A DNA stretch of 64,000 nt from Wyeomyia smithii (lineage: Eukaryota > Arthropoda > Insecta > Diptera > Culicidae), in contig NC_073696.1 of the NCBI RefSeq assembly GCF_029784165.1, positions 5,456,001-5,520,000 of the forward strand, given 5' to 3'. Position 1 is the first letter of the stretch, and every line of letters begins with the position of its first letter. A program made the position numbers and the translations under genes. Shown in pieces: positions 1 through 8,603 of this stretch. The notes below the pieces were generated by a model that saw only the letters and a program-made list of their open reading frames with translations, was not told where the DNA came from and ran no database searches.

Positions 1-1434
1 TGAACTTAATTGCTTCAATTTTAAGAACTAGCATCACACGAGTGGCGTTTCCGTTTTCGTTTCGGTTGTTGCTTTTAAGGACTTTTAAGAACTTTAATTG
101 AGTTTGTTCTTCCGCGTTTGCTGGCGAAACGGGTGCAAATTTTAATTCGAATAAATTCAATGTACCAGGTTTTAATCTTGTTGTTTTGAAAATTTGTACA
201 GTATTAATATATCCTGTGCTCTGTGTTTATATTGCAATCACAGTTTCATACTCATTCAATTTTTGACAATTAAAAATGTAGCTCGCAATAATAGACCTTT
301 TTTAAACATTACATTGAACAAAATCAGACATAGGGAGGCAACATCGCTGTCAAATTACGTATCACTTACATCTCTTGACGTTAGCGATACATGAGAAAAG
401 TGCATTTGTCTTCAAAAAACTTGCCCTTTGGTAAAGGATTCAGATGTTAGTGTTACCTTTCGAAAGCGATAACTAACACCAGAATTCACTTCTAAACAGC
501 TTACTGATTTCCAATGAAACTTGTACGATGAAAAATCAACTTTGTTTTAAACCTGAACTTTTTTAAATGTCACCCCCTCCGGCAAACATCATGTCCTCGA
601 GCAGAGTTGCTAGTAACTTCCAGGTTTACACATCTATTTGAGTAAAATACAAAACTCTTTGAAAAACTCATAAACATTTTCAACTTTCCAGGGGGAAAAC
701 TCTCATGAATTATTTTCGGAAAGCTCAGAGCGCAAATAACCGATGTCATCTTCAATGCACGAAATCATATTAGCAGCAGTGGGTAACTTCACGAAGGATA
801 AATGTATAATACTTTGCACAAAGCATTACCATATATTCGTGCGTCAATCATCTGTTGTATAGCTGATGCTGGCGAAAAGTTTTTGTATCTTGTTGTATAT
901 GAGTAAGACAGATTTTTCAGTATGTTTGGCAACTCATATACCTGACCATGAATCCATATAATTGCCATTCATGTTATTGTCTGAAAACCAACCCACTGTC
1001 ATATAGTTGGGATTTTCGTAGTCAAATTATGTGCATTTCTTGAATTGACTACAGCATTAAAAGTAATAGTATTTTTGCTGTGAACCTGCAGCTACACGCG
1101 AAACTAAAATTTTGTTGATTGAATTTGGCTATCGTTTGTTATTCATCATTCGTCATTTAAAAAATAAGCTAAATAATAGCGAGTACATATACTCATTCGT
1201 TATATTGATATGGTTACCAGAGGGATGGTACGCTGTCATGTTTTTAGTTTGTTTTTGTTATCGCACCCATCGAGTCACGACCGTATATAGTTCGATTTAT
1301 TAATATATAGAATGAATCATAAACGACCCGTCATCACTATTTGATCAGTCCTTGGATCAACAAGACCTATAAAAAAAAAGGTTAGCATCATATATTTATC
1401 GGTTAACTAACATTAATTGTTGTTTCACACCTAG
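1..1434. other. Unassigned AT-rich sequence
   Basis: I see no recognisable coding region, RNA gene or transposon end in this stretch. Its reading frames are short, lack known motifs and look like chance. The right edge is a pyrimidine-rich tract ending in an acceptor-like cacctag that precedes the next feature, so part of it could be intron. Confidence 0.5.
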
Positions 1435-1833
1435 AATCCTGCTACAAAAGCAATAATCACGGCAACTGGTATGACATCACGAAATTTATCAGATTTTGAT
1501 TTAACTGATCGTGGAGCGACCGATATTACCTCAGAGCATATTCTAGACAAGAGGGCCACTTTGTTCAACGGAAGTTCTTGCGAATCTTTCTGCAGTGGTG
1601 ATAAAAGTTTTACTGTAACAGTATGTGCAACGGTGAAAAATCGGGCTGGAAGATGACATTCAATGTTTTTCCACAAAAATATTAATCGAGACGATGTTTT
1701 GAATTGCAACGAAGTACATAATACCGATAGTAACTTCGCCTCTGCAGATGATGCTAACAATGAAGTTGAAAATTCTATAGAAAGTTTACCTCAACTTGAA
1801 GAAGAGGATGTCGGAGAGTTTTTAGACGAAACG
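1435..1833 (+). pseudogene. Putative exon of a decayed transposase-like gene (possibly CACTA/EnSpm-like)
   Basis: An open frame runs from an acceptor-like cacctag to a strong donor (ACG|GTAAGA). It has one in-frame TGA at 1654-1656, after residues KNRAGR. The C-terminal part is acidic (LPQLEEEDVGEFLDE). Splicing from this donor in phase 0 to the acceptor at 8454/8455 joins it in frame to a segment containing VLLMVLNYYIKHKLT. That resembles the region N-terminal to the catalytic core in CACTA/EnSpm-like transposases, where an acidic stretch is followed by a helical LT..AL.DLL..L segment. The family call is from memory of such proteins and is tentative. The internal stop suggests a broken gene, unless this is an alternative exon. 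The intervening intron now holds a 6.5-kb stack of nested transposons. Confidence 0.4.
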
Positions 1834-2460
1834 GTAAGACAAGTTAAAACGCTGAATGATATGTGTTTTTAAGTCGTATGTATCATAACATAAAAACATT
1901 ATTGTATACCGCATATATCAAGATGGCTTGACAAAATAATTGTTTTTAATTTATTTATCACCAATATTTAGTGGTTAATTTGTGAGTTCGAAATCCAATT
2001 TGTGGTTAAGTGGTTTCCGAGAAATTTTCACAAAACTGAGTCAAGCCATCTTGAAACATGATTTTGCTTCAAATGAATCGGACAACGAGGATATATACAT
2101 CAATTGAAAGCTCTTAATTTGTGGTTCACGAAAATGTAATTTTAAGGTCATAATTACTAGTATTTGTACAGAAATTTATGTTTTATTGTTCACGTAGTTC
2201 TGCGTTTTGTTTATTTGTTGATGACGCTGCTAGCCGCTAGTGACGTTGGCTGTTTGCGGTGTTTGTCACTGCTATACTGAGCGTGCGTGTGGGGAATATG
2301 GCAAATATCGAGATTCGGGGAACTTAGTCAACACACTTGCTACTACAGGTAGCCCAACAGGCGCAAAATGGATATGTGTAAATTTGTTGTCAAAAAGGAT
2401 ACCGGTAACGAAAATGTACTTTCAAAGGAGAGCAATCCAAATTCGACGGATTATTTTTCG

Positions 2461-3702
2461 ATCGCACAGAGAAGTAACTCGAGTGGAAACCTGGCCAAAA
2501 TTATTTTCGCCACTGTTTAGTAATATGTTGGAAAATATTTGAGTGAGAAGTGGAAGTGGCTGGTTCGAGTATTGTATCAAAGATTAACTCTAAATATCAC
2601 GCACATAACTTGATGTTTACATTTACATAGCCTATGTGGCTTCATTAATGTTATTGAATAGATGAAGCAATACGCTCGTATAATTTGTGTTCGCAAAACG
2701 GGCAGCGAAACAAATCGAAAAATTTACAAGAAAAATGATGTAGCAAAATATCTTCATTTTGAATTTTGAATTTGTTGCTCACAGATTATATGATGCCTCG
2801 TGGAACCTACGTAGTTTAGAAAAAGGCTTTTGGACAGCGTGTTATTTACCTGGATTATTGATTCTGTGCATCAAGTGAATTTTAAGTTAACTTAAATTAG
2901 TTGAAGTTCATTCACTTAACTAATCTCATTTAATCTTTGTTGAACTGAAACTCTGTTTTCAGCATGAGGCAGGTATTTGTCAAAATATGTCATGAACAAC
3001 ATTTTTCAAACGGGTCGCAAATGTCAATCTGGACGTTACCGGATGAGATATTTGCGTGGATGTGATGTTATGAACTTCCATTCCCCCGATGATTATATGA
3101 TCGGATCCCACGAGATTTGATAATTCTTTCAATAATGAAAACGCTCGAAAATACGTAAAAATCACCAATTTCGAAAACTTCTTAAGAGTAGCTATAAATT
3201 TTAACATCAGAATTTTTATCAACCGGTTTATTAGCATTGAACATAAAGAATTCATTTGGTGCATAATATTGATCAATTGTCTTTTTTTGACGCCTGGCAC
3301 AACTTGGTTCGATTCCCAAAAAATGCTTGAAAATTTGTCAATGTTGACAGCGCTCAACGTTAATCGAGTGATGGTATATTGTGAAGCATTTATTTAAGCT
3401 GCAGAAAAAATATAGCGGCACCAAAAAGCGACAATTTTTTTTTTATTTTGGTCAGATTTTTGTTCTATGTACTCCTCTGTGCGACATTGCCACTAGTAGC
3501 TTAACAGACCTGCGGACAGCAGACATCTTCTTTACAACTTTGCTTATAAGTTAGCACATATGCATGAAAAAATAACAGAAGAGCAACATTAAGTTGGATC
3601 CCGGCAGTTTATTTGAACATTTGTTTGAATATTTCCGAAACATTTCTCAGAATCTAGGTGATGAAAAGGGATAATTATTGTTTGCCATTCCTACTGGTTC
3701 TG
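2461..3702. other. Unique core of the long-TIR element, no gene recognised
   Basis: This is AT-rich sequence between the two long inverted arms. The longest open frame is on the minus strand at 2980-3357. It begins without good coding features and matches nothing I know. I see no DDE motifs or zinc fingers, so the element probably relies on a transposase encoded elsewhere. Confidence 0.5.
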
Positions 3703-4004
3703 AAAAATAATCCGTCGAATTGGATTGCTTTCCTTTGAAAGTACATTTCCGTTACCGGTATCCTTTTTGACAACAAATTTACACATATCCATTCTGCGCC
3801 TGTTGGGCTACCTAAGTTCCCCGAATATCGATATTTACCATATTCCCCACACGCACGCTCAGTATAGGGTTATCGATATTGAAAATAAAATATCGATATT
3901 GGTTTTATCGATATTTGAGGCAACATCGATACTGATATCGATATTTTCTGCCTATATCGATATTTTCCTCATATATTTTTTGTTTGGCCTTCAGTTAGCC
4001 CTGA

Positions 4005-4138
4005 AACAAGCTGAACGCCAACGTGAGCGATCGGGCGAGATTTTTGCCGAAGTTATTAAACAGCCGTAAGTAGAGTTGTTCATTAACCTACGGCGAGAAT
4101 CTCACCCGATCGGTCGCGTTGGCGTTCAGCATGTTTCA
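4005..4138. repeat. Imperfect 47-bp foldback hairpin
   Basis: The sequence GAAACAAGCTGAACGCCAAC followed by GATCGGGCGAGAT recurs in inverse orientation about 40 bp downstream as ATCTCACCCGATCGG then GTTGGCGTTCAGC, ending in ATGTTTC. The arms are about 47 bp with a handful of mismatches. It may be the remains of a small palindromic MITE. No TSD was resolved. Confidence 0.6.
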
Positions 4139-4145
4139 TGCCTTA

Positions 4146-4254
4146 AGCAGGTATTAGACGGAGCAAATATTTGCTATTTTTAATACAGATTTTATTTTGT
4201 GCAAATAAAAATCGTACCAAAAATAGCAAATATTTGCGTCGTCTAATACCTGCT
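4146..4254. mobile_element. Short palindromic MITE (~108 bp)
   Basis: The terminal GCAGGTATTAGACG is matched by CGTCTAATACCTGC at the other end. Internal arms containing GCAAATATTTGCTATTTTT also pair, so almost the whole element folds into one hairpin. The flanks are ttaa/ttta-like, so a TTAA-type target is possible, but the duplication is not clean. Confidence 0.65.
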
Positions 4255-4257
4255 TTA

Positions 4258-5019
4258 CACGCAAAAGTTGGATGGTGCGAAACCAGTACAAAATTGTGCG
4301 TTTTTAGCGCAATTGTTGATGTAATTCGGAACCAGTACAATGATTGCGTGTTGGGCATAACGCAATTAATGCTCTAGTGTTTCTCCAATGTATTTGGCAG
4401 CTCCAAACTACTACACCTAAACAGTTTCAACTGGTATCAAGCAGCATTGCAAAGCGAGCGAGAAGCAAAACCATTCTTCTCCTTTCTGCTTGAGGACGAG
4501 ACATATGCTACGCTTTTCAAGTCTTTTGCACACACGCTTTCGAGATACTTTTTCTTCTTCGAGCATTCCTCTGAATGGCAGCAAGCACGCACCGACAGTA
4601 TGAGTGAGACTAACAACACTGGTATCAAGTATGTACAGCACGGGTGTCTCGCTCATTCCGTGAAGCAACGAGATATCGCCTTGCGCGTCGCAATCCGAAC
4701 CGAAAGAGAAGCGAAAGAGCAACCTGCTAATTGTATGTGACGTTGACGTGTCTAGTCTTGTCGCACATACATAGAAATTCTACGAGCGAGAGAGAAATTT
4801 CTCTCGTCGCTTGAGAAAAAGCGCGTGCAGTCACTAATACACTTGACGTAAGAAATAAAGTGTCGGTATATGATACATATTCTGATTTCATTCTATGTCA
4901 ATGTATTCGCAGTACAACTGTTGCGTTATGCGTTTCACACATTTATTGTGCGATTTCTGTGCAACATTTGTGCGAATCGGGAAGACACAATGATTGTACA
5001 AGACTTCAACTTTTGCGTG
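4258..5019. mobile_element. TA-flanked MITE (~762 bp), TIR CACGCAAAAGTTG
   Basis: The ends CACGCAAAAGTTG and CAACTTTTGCGTG are perfect inverts, each flanked by TA (4256-4257 and 5020-5021). This fits a Tc1/mariner-type or other TA-targeting MITE. No long coding frame is credible. A second copy of the body, lacking the TIRs, lies at about 26.6-27.24 kb, so this is a dispersed family. It sits directly against the preceding palindromic MITE and directly before the RpSA fragment. Confidence 0.7.
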
Positions 5020-5025
5020 TAGTAT

Positions 5026-5342
5026 TGCATATTCCGGCGAAGTGTTTGCTATTTCATCTCGTCCGTTAGGTCAGCGGGCCGATTGCTGATCGCTTTACGC
5101 AAGGTGCATTTTCCAATCAGATTAAACCGACGTTTCGTGAGCCGCGTCTCCTAATCGTCACTGATCCATTGACTAATCACCAGCCAGTTACTAAAGCATC
5201 CTACGTGAACATTCATGTTATCGCTTATGTAACACCGATTCTTTACTGAAATTCATCGACTCTGCCATCCCAATGCAACACCAAGGCATCGCATTTGATC
5301 GGTTTAATGTGGTGGTTATTGCCCCGAGAAGTTCCACACCCA
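5026..5342 (+). pseudogene. RpSA: 40S ribosomal protein SA (laminin receptor) gene fragment
   Basis: Conceptual translation gives segments typical of eukaryotic RpSA/uS2, the 40S subunit protein. They occur in order: VFAISSRPLGQRA, then GAFSNQIKPTFREPRLL, VTDPLTNHQP, ASYVNIHVIA, and after a frameshift near 5229 CNTD and IGLMWWLLPREV. Compared with the family from memory, about 11 codons are missing after GQRA. Frame changes follow near 5078, 5229 and 5280, and homology ends after REV. No intron was seen within the fragment. It lies inside the hAT element at 3.9-8.05 kb, between a MITE and a second hAT-type element. That makes it either a retro-pseudogene the element landed in or a gene piece captured by the transposon. 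It cannot encode functional protein. Confidence 0.85.
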
Positions 5343-5580
5343 ATTTTCTGGAAATTCGCTCTATACATGCTGTCAATAAAAATGGAAATATGGCAACCAT
5401 ATTTCTGTCGAACTGCTTACATTTTCCATCTACCACTTATTGATTCTAATACCAACAATTCTGGTACCTACTTTTTAGTTGGTTTGCCCTAAAATAGCTG
5501 AAATAGAGTAAACGTCCTTCAATTGCTATTGACCTATTTTCGAATAAATATATTTATCAATGGAGAAATCAAGCCTTAAC
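5343..5580. other. Interior of the hAT element, no gene recognised
   Basis: Sequence between the end of RpSA homology and the next insertion. It has no recognised motif and ends in the CTTAAC target duplicate of the following element. Confidence 0.5.
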
Positions 5581-5689
5581 CAGGGTGACCACCCAACCGA
5601 GAAAACCGGGAGAACCGGGAAAAAACCTGGAATTGTTTGGAACCGGGAAAAACCGGGAAAAAAAACCGGGAATTTCACTGAATATTACT

Positions 5690-5837
5690 AGCCGGGGTGA
5701 GATTGTCAGCTATCTCATGGCGATCACTAAAATTTCTTGAATAAGTTTTCTGGAAAACGACCAAGAAAGACTGGTCTTCTGACCCGGAAGAGATGGCTGA
5801 CAGATCACGGGCTGGATGGCACAATCTCACCCCGGCT
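5690..5837. mobile_element. 148-bp MITE, TIR AGCCGGGGTGAGATTGT
   Basis: The 17-bp terminal inverted repeats AGCCGGGGTGAGATTGT / ACAATCTCACCCCGGCT are perfect. Inner bases (cagctatctc / gagatggctg) extend the pairing imperfectly. The interior is about 115 bp and non-coding. No clean target duplication was found. Confidence 0.7.
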
Positions 5838-5903
5838 GCCAGTATATTCAACTCACTTCTCACAGTGCTTATATCAGTTTAGTTTTTATTCATCTTTCTC
5901 TTG

Positions 5904-6410
5904 GAAGCTAACTTGACCACGGTAAGCTCCCCGGAAGTAGCTGTCAAACGGCTCGAATTTTGCCTAGAGCAAATGGTTCACAAAGATAATCTCGCGGGAA
6001 CTGTAGTTGACAGATTTCGCCAAGAATGCTCACAACTGTTGAGTATGCATTCGACGGAGACATTGCTGACTTCCTACCGCCGTAGTGAAAAACGCCTTGA
6101 TACTTTCTGTAGAGATCTGATAGCTGGTTTAGGCAAGAAACGTCCTAACTTGACCGTGTTTATTAAGGAGATTTTGATCCAGCGGTTGGTGTACGATGCA
6201 GTGCAGGATGCCGGTGGTGAAGACGAAATTGATATCACCAAGTCCTTAATCTATCACGCTCGCGTTTCACATAGCCGATATGTTGAATTGTTGAAGACAA
6301 AGAAGAAGGAGAATTCAGATCAAGATGAAGAAGCCAGAAAGAAGAATGCCACGGCCCGTGCTCTTAAAGCTAATGTGTTTAAGTGTAATTCTTTTATATA
6401 CATATATTGA
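5904..6410 (+). pseudogene. C-terminal remnant of a hAT-like transposase
   Basis: An open frame of about 168 codons, with no convincing ATG at its left end, contains RLDTFCRDLIAGLGKK, then VFIKEILIQRLVYDAVQDAGG and RVSHSRYVELL..KKK. In hAT-like transposases that I recall, a segment like FIK is followed by an SHGQA.VERGFS motif and then a LIAQR(L/I)(V/I)YDAV segment. Here the SHGQA block appears to be missing between VFIK and ILIQRL, so the protein would be internally deleted. The K/E-rich tail fits the C-terminus of such proteins. The surrounding element has hAT-type ends, which supports the reading. No catalytic region is present upstream, so this is a decayed, non-functional piece. The family assignment is inference. 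Confidence 0.5.
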
Positions 6411-6591
6411 ATCTTAGGTGGTTGAGGTAAAAACGGTTCCTACAAACTTAATTTGGCCTAGGAGTCCCCGGTAATGAGTATTATATGCGTTGTTTATAAG
6501 TTTTAAAAATTCTACGCCCTTGCGAGCGGCCTTCCGGCAGTTAACCGGAACATTCGCCATGGCGGGCGAAAACATGCGTGCAGGCATGTTT

Positions 6592-7557
6592 TCAAGCTTT
6601 TTCTTTGTTTTTTATTAATTCCTCCTCCGTTTTCGCGACAAAATTGTTGGAATAGATCTTGCACTTCAAGTTTGCCCAGAAATTGTCGATGGGACGCAGC
6701 TGGGGGACGTTGAGCGGATTCGCCGACTTCGGTACCACATCGATATTTAGCCGCTCCATCTCTTCCAACGATCCCTTCGAGTAGTGGGCCAAATCTGGCC
6801 AGAACACCGCGTCTTCGCCCTTATGGTATTTCTTGATAAACGACGCAACATCTGGCAGGCACTTCGTACTATAAATTTCCTCGTTCACGGCCAGCCCGGA
6901 GCAAAAGAAGAGCTACTTCGACATCCCTTTCTCGCTGATTGTCAACCACAGCCGCACCTTCTTGGGGAACCTGGTCTGTGAAATATCATTCACCTCGGTG
7001 CTCACTTTCTTCGTAGGGGAGGTATAATACGAAGTGCCCTACTAATCGTTGTCATCTAGGGTTAGATAGGTCTCGTCGCCAATCACCACTGCCACATCGC
7101 GATTTGCCGGGGAAATCGACTTGACCATCTTAAACCGCTGTCGCTGCGTCATTGCTTGCAGCTCCGAGACTAGCACCAGTGGACGGGACTGCCGCTTCCT
7201 GACATGTATCCCCATGTTTTCCAAAAACTTTTTCACTGTTTTACCGCATGCACCAACCTCCCGGCCAAGTGCACGCAGCGATTTAGCCACTTTTCCCTCG
7301 GTCTTCCTCTTCAGCATCCTTTGAAGCTTCTTGTCGTTCAGGGTCGTTGGCCGTCCGGAACTGGGCTTTCTTTCGATGCTTTGATCGTTGTACAATTGTT
7401 TCAAGATATTGTAGATGCCGGAAAGGGCATACCCGACGTCTACAAAGTGCCGCATGATGTCCGTTTTTGACGGGGCGGGGTACCATTTTTTTTTACCGCA
7501 AACGTTATCCTTTTGGAAAAGATAACGTCCGTCACATTTTTCAAATTTCTGCAACAA
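6592..7557 (-). pseudogene. Tc1/mariner transposase (ITmD37E-like), broken
   Basis: Two minus-strand frames can be aligned as one transposase. The upstream part (7557 to 7042) has helix-turn-helix-type sequence with the linker SGRPTTLNDKKL, and GDETYLTLD holding the first catalytic Asp. The downstream part (6888 to 6592) has FWPDLAHYS with the second Asp, and QLRPIDNFWANLK. Two stops follow LTLDDND and another (near 6914) precedes LFF. The third acidic position is Asp (RPID) where a Glu is expected in the mosquito DD37E group. The second-to-third spacing is 35 rather than 37, consistent with a small deletion at LAHYSKG. It lies antisense within the CAGGGTG-ended hAT element. The exact TA-flanked ends were not resolved. 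It is not functional. Confidence 0.8.
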
Positions 7558-8454
7558 TATCTCTGGATTTTAATAAGCCTGAACACGCTTAAAAAGTGAC
7601 TATATTAGAATGTAATTCGATAATGGGATGTAAATAGACAGTCACGCTTTTTAAATCCTTAACTGTATGAAAAAATGCAAAATTCTGAAGTACAAATAAA
7701 CCGGGAAAATTATTTGAACAAACCGGAAAAAACCGGGAATTTAATTTCGAGTTTTGAGTGGCCACCCTGCTTAACGTTTGTTTTCAGTATAATTTGCACT
7801 TTCAATGAATATCTTATATTGTGTGTAAGCATTTTAAATTTAATTTTTATGCCATGATGAATTTATGATCGGTAGGCAAAATTTTACCGGCAGCACTCCC
7901 CTGATGGCAACCAAGAATATCGGACAGCAATATCGAGTCGCAATATCAAAATATCGATAGTATCAAAGGCGCCAATATCGGTTAAAAATATCGATATTGT
8001 GGAGAGCGAATATCGATAATATCAAATATCGATAAAATATCAACAACCCTAGCTCAGTATGGCAATGACAAACAGCGCAAACAGCCAACGCCACTAGCGG
8101 CCAGCAGCGTCATCAACAAATAAACAAAACGTTGAACTACGTGAACAATGAAACACAAATTTCTGTAAAAACACTAATAAATATGATTTTAAAATTTACA
8201 TTTTCATGAACCACAAATTAAGAGCTTTCGATTGATCTATATATCATCGTTGTCCGATTCATTTGAAGAAATATCATGTTACAAGATGGCTTGACTCAGT
8301 TTTTTGAAAATTTCTCGGAAACCACTTAACCACAAATTACCCCAAATTGGATTTCGAACTCACAAATTAACCACTAAATATTGGTGATAAGAGAATTGAA
8401 AAAAATTATTTTGTCAAGCCATCTTGATATATGCTTGTATACCTTTTGTTTCAG

Positions 8455-8603
8455 ATTTTTTTTGACGGCAATGATTGCATTCAGTTTGCAGAAAGTTTGT
8501 CTGTAATGCATGTTTTACTAATGGTTCTTAATTATTACATAAAACATAAACTCACACAAACTGCCTTAGAAGATCTACTTCGTCTATTGAACGTCTTTTC
8601 CAG
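8455..8603 (+). pseudogene. Putative second exon of the decayed transposase-like gene
   Basis: It follows a good acceptor (ccttttgtttcag) and stays open to a weak donor-like CCAG|GTTCAT, shortly before a stop. The peptide contains FAESLSVMHVLLMVLNYY and LTQTALEDLLRLLNVF. It matches my memory of CACTA/EnSpm-like transposases, where LT..AL.DLL.L precedes the catalytic region. Phase is compatible with the donor at 1834. The acceptor lies only 11 bp beyond the TSD of the Mutator-like insertion, so the insertion sits at the very end of the intron. No further exons are recognised downstream. Confidence 0.4.

Larger units (their letters stand above)
5581..7769 (+). mobile_element. hAT-type element with 6-bp TSD (TIR CAGGGTGRCCAC)
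   Basis: The ends CAGGGTGACCACC and GAGTGGCCACCCTG are inverted, with subterminal runs of AACCGGGAAAA motifs on both sides. The flanks are the perfect 6-bp duplication CTTAAC (5575-5580 and 7770-7775). An alternative reading is a TTAA duplication with a one-base TIR mismatch. An internal plus-strand frame resembles the C-terminal part of a hAT-like transposase, and 6-bp TSDs are known for some hAT lineages. Nested inside are a 148-bp MITE and a dead mariner transposase. The element is the youngest large insertion in this hAT. Confidence 0.7.
3865..8051. mobile_element. hAT-type element (TIR TAGGGTTRTYGATAT) carrying other insertions
   Basis: The ends are inverted copies beginning TAGGGTT, followed by clustered ATCGATATT subterminal motifs on both sides. 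The flanks are a perfect 8-bp duplication, GCTCAGTA, at 3857-3864 and 8052-8059, which is the hAT superfamily signature. It interrupts the right arm of the surrounding long-TIR element, whose homology resumes exactly at the second TSD copy. The interior has no transposase of its own family. It holds a foldback hairpin, two MITEs, a fragment of the RpSA gene and a complete second hAT-type element. The subterminal ATCGATA-type repeats resemble those of the 0.65-kb element at 23.4-24.1 kb, although the TIRs differ. Confidence 0.8.
1911..8434. mobile_element. Long-TIR DNA element (Mutator-like), interrupted
   Basis: The left arm (about 1911-2460) is inverted against 8434-8060 continued by 3864-3703, giving arms of about 540-550 bp once a later insertion is removed. 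The tips read GCATATATCAAGATGG on each strand. The element is flanked by a perfect 9-bp duplication, TTGTATACC, at 1902-1910 and 8435-8443. Long TIRs with a 9-bp TSD fit Mutator-like (MULE) or foldback elements. The unique core between the arms (about 2460-3702) has no recognisable transposase, so this copy looks non-autonomous. Without the internal insertion it would be about 2.3 kb. It lies between the two putative exons of the broken transposase-like gene, in the position of its intron. Confidence 0.75.

Noticed and set aside
1431..1760. Minus-strand frame opposite the putative exon
   Set aside because: The plus-strand reading has splice sites and an acidic, exon-like composition; the antisense frame shows nothing recognisable.
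2980..3357. Possible transposase in the Mutator-like core
   Set aside because: No DDE, SWIM or zinc-finger motifs are visible, and it is AT-rich with poor coding character.
4447..4740. 97-101-codon frames on both strands
   Set aside because: They lie within a MITE body that also occurs at 26.6-27.2 kb, where the frames are not maintained.
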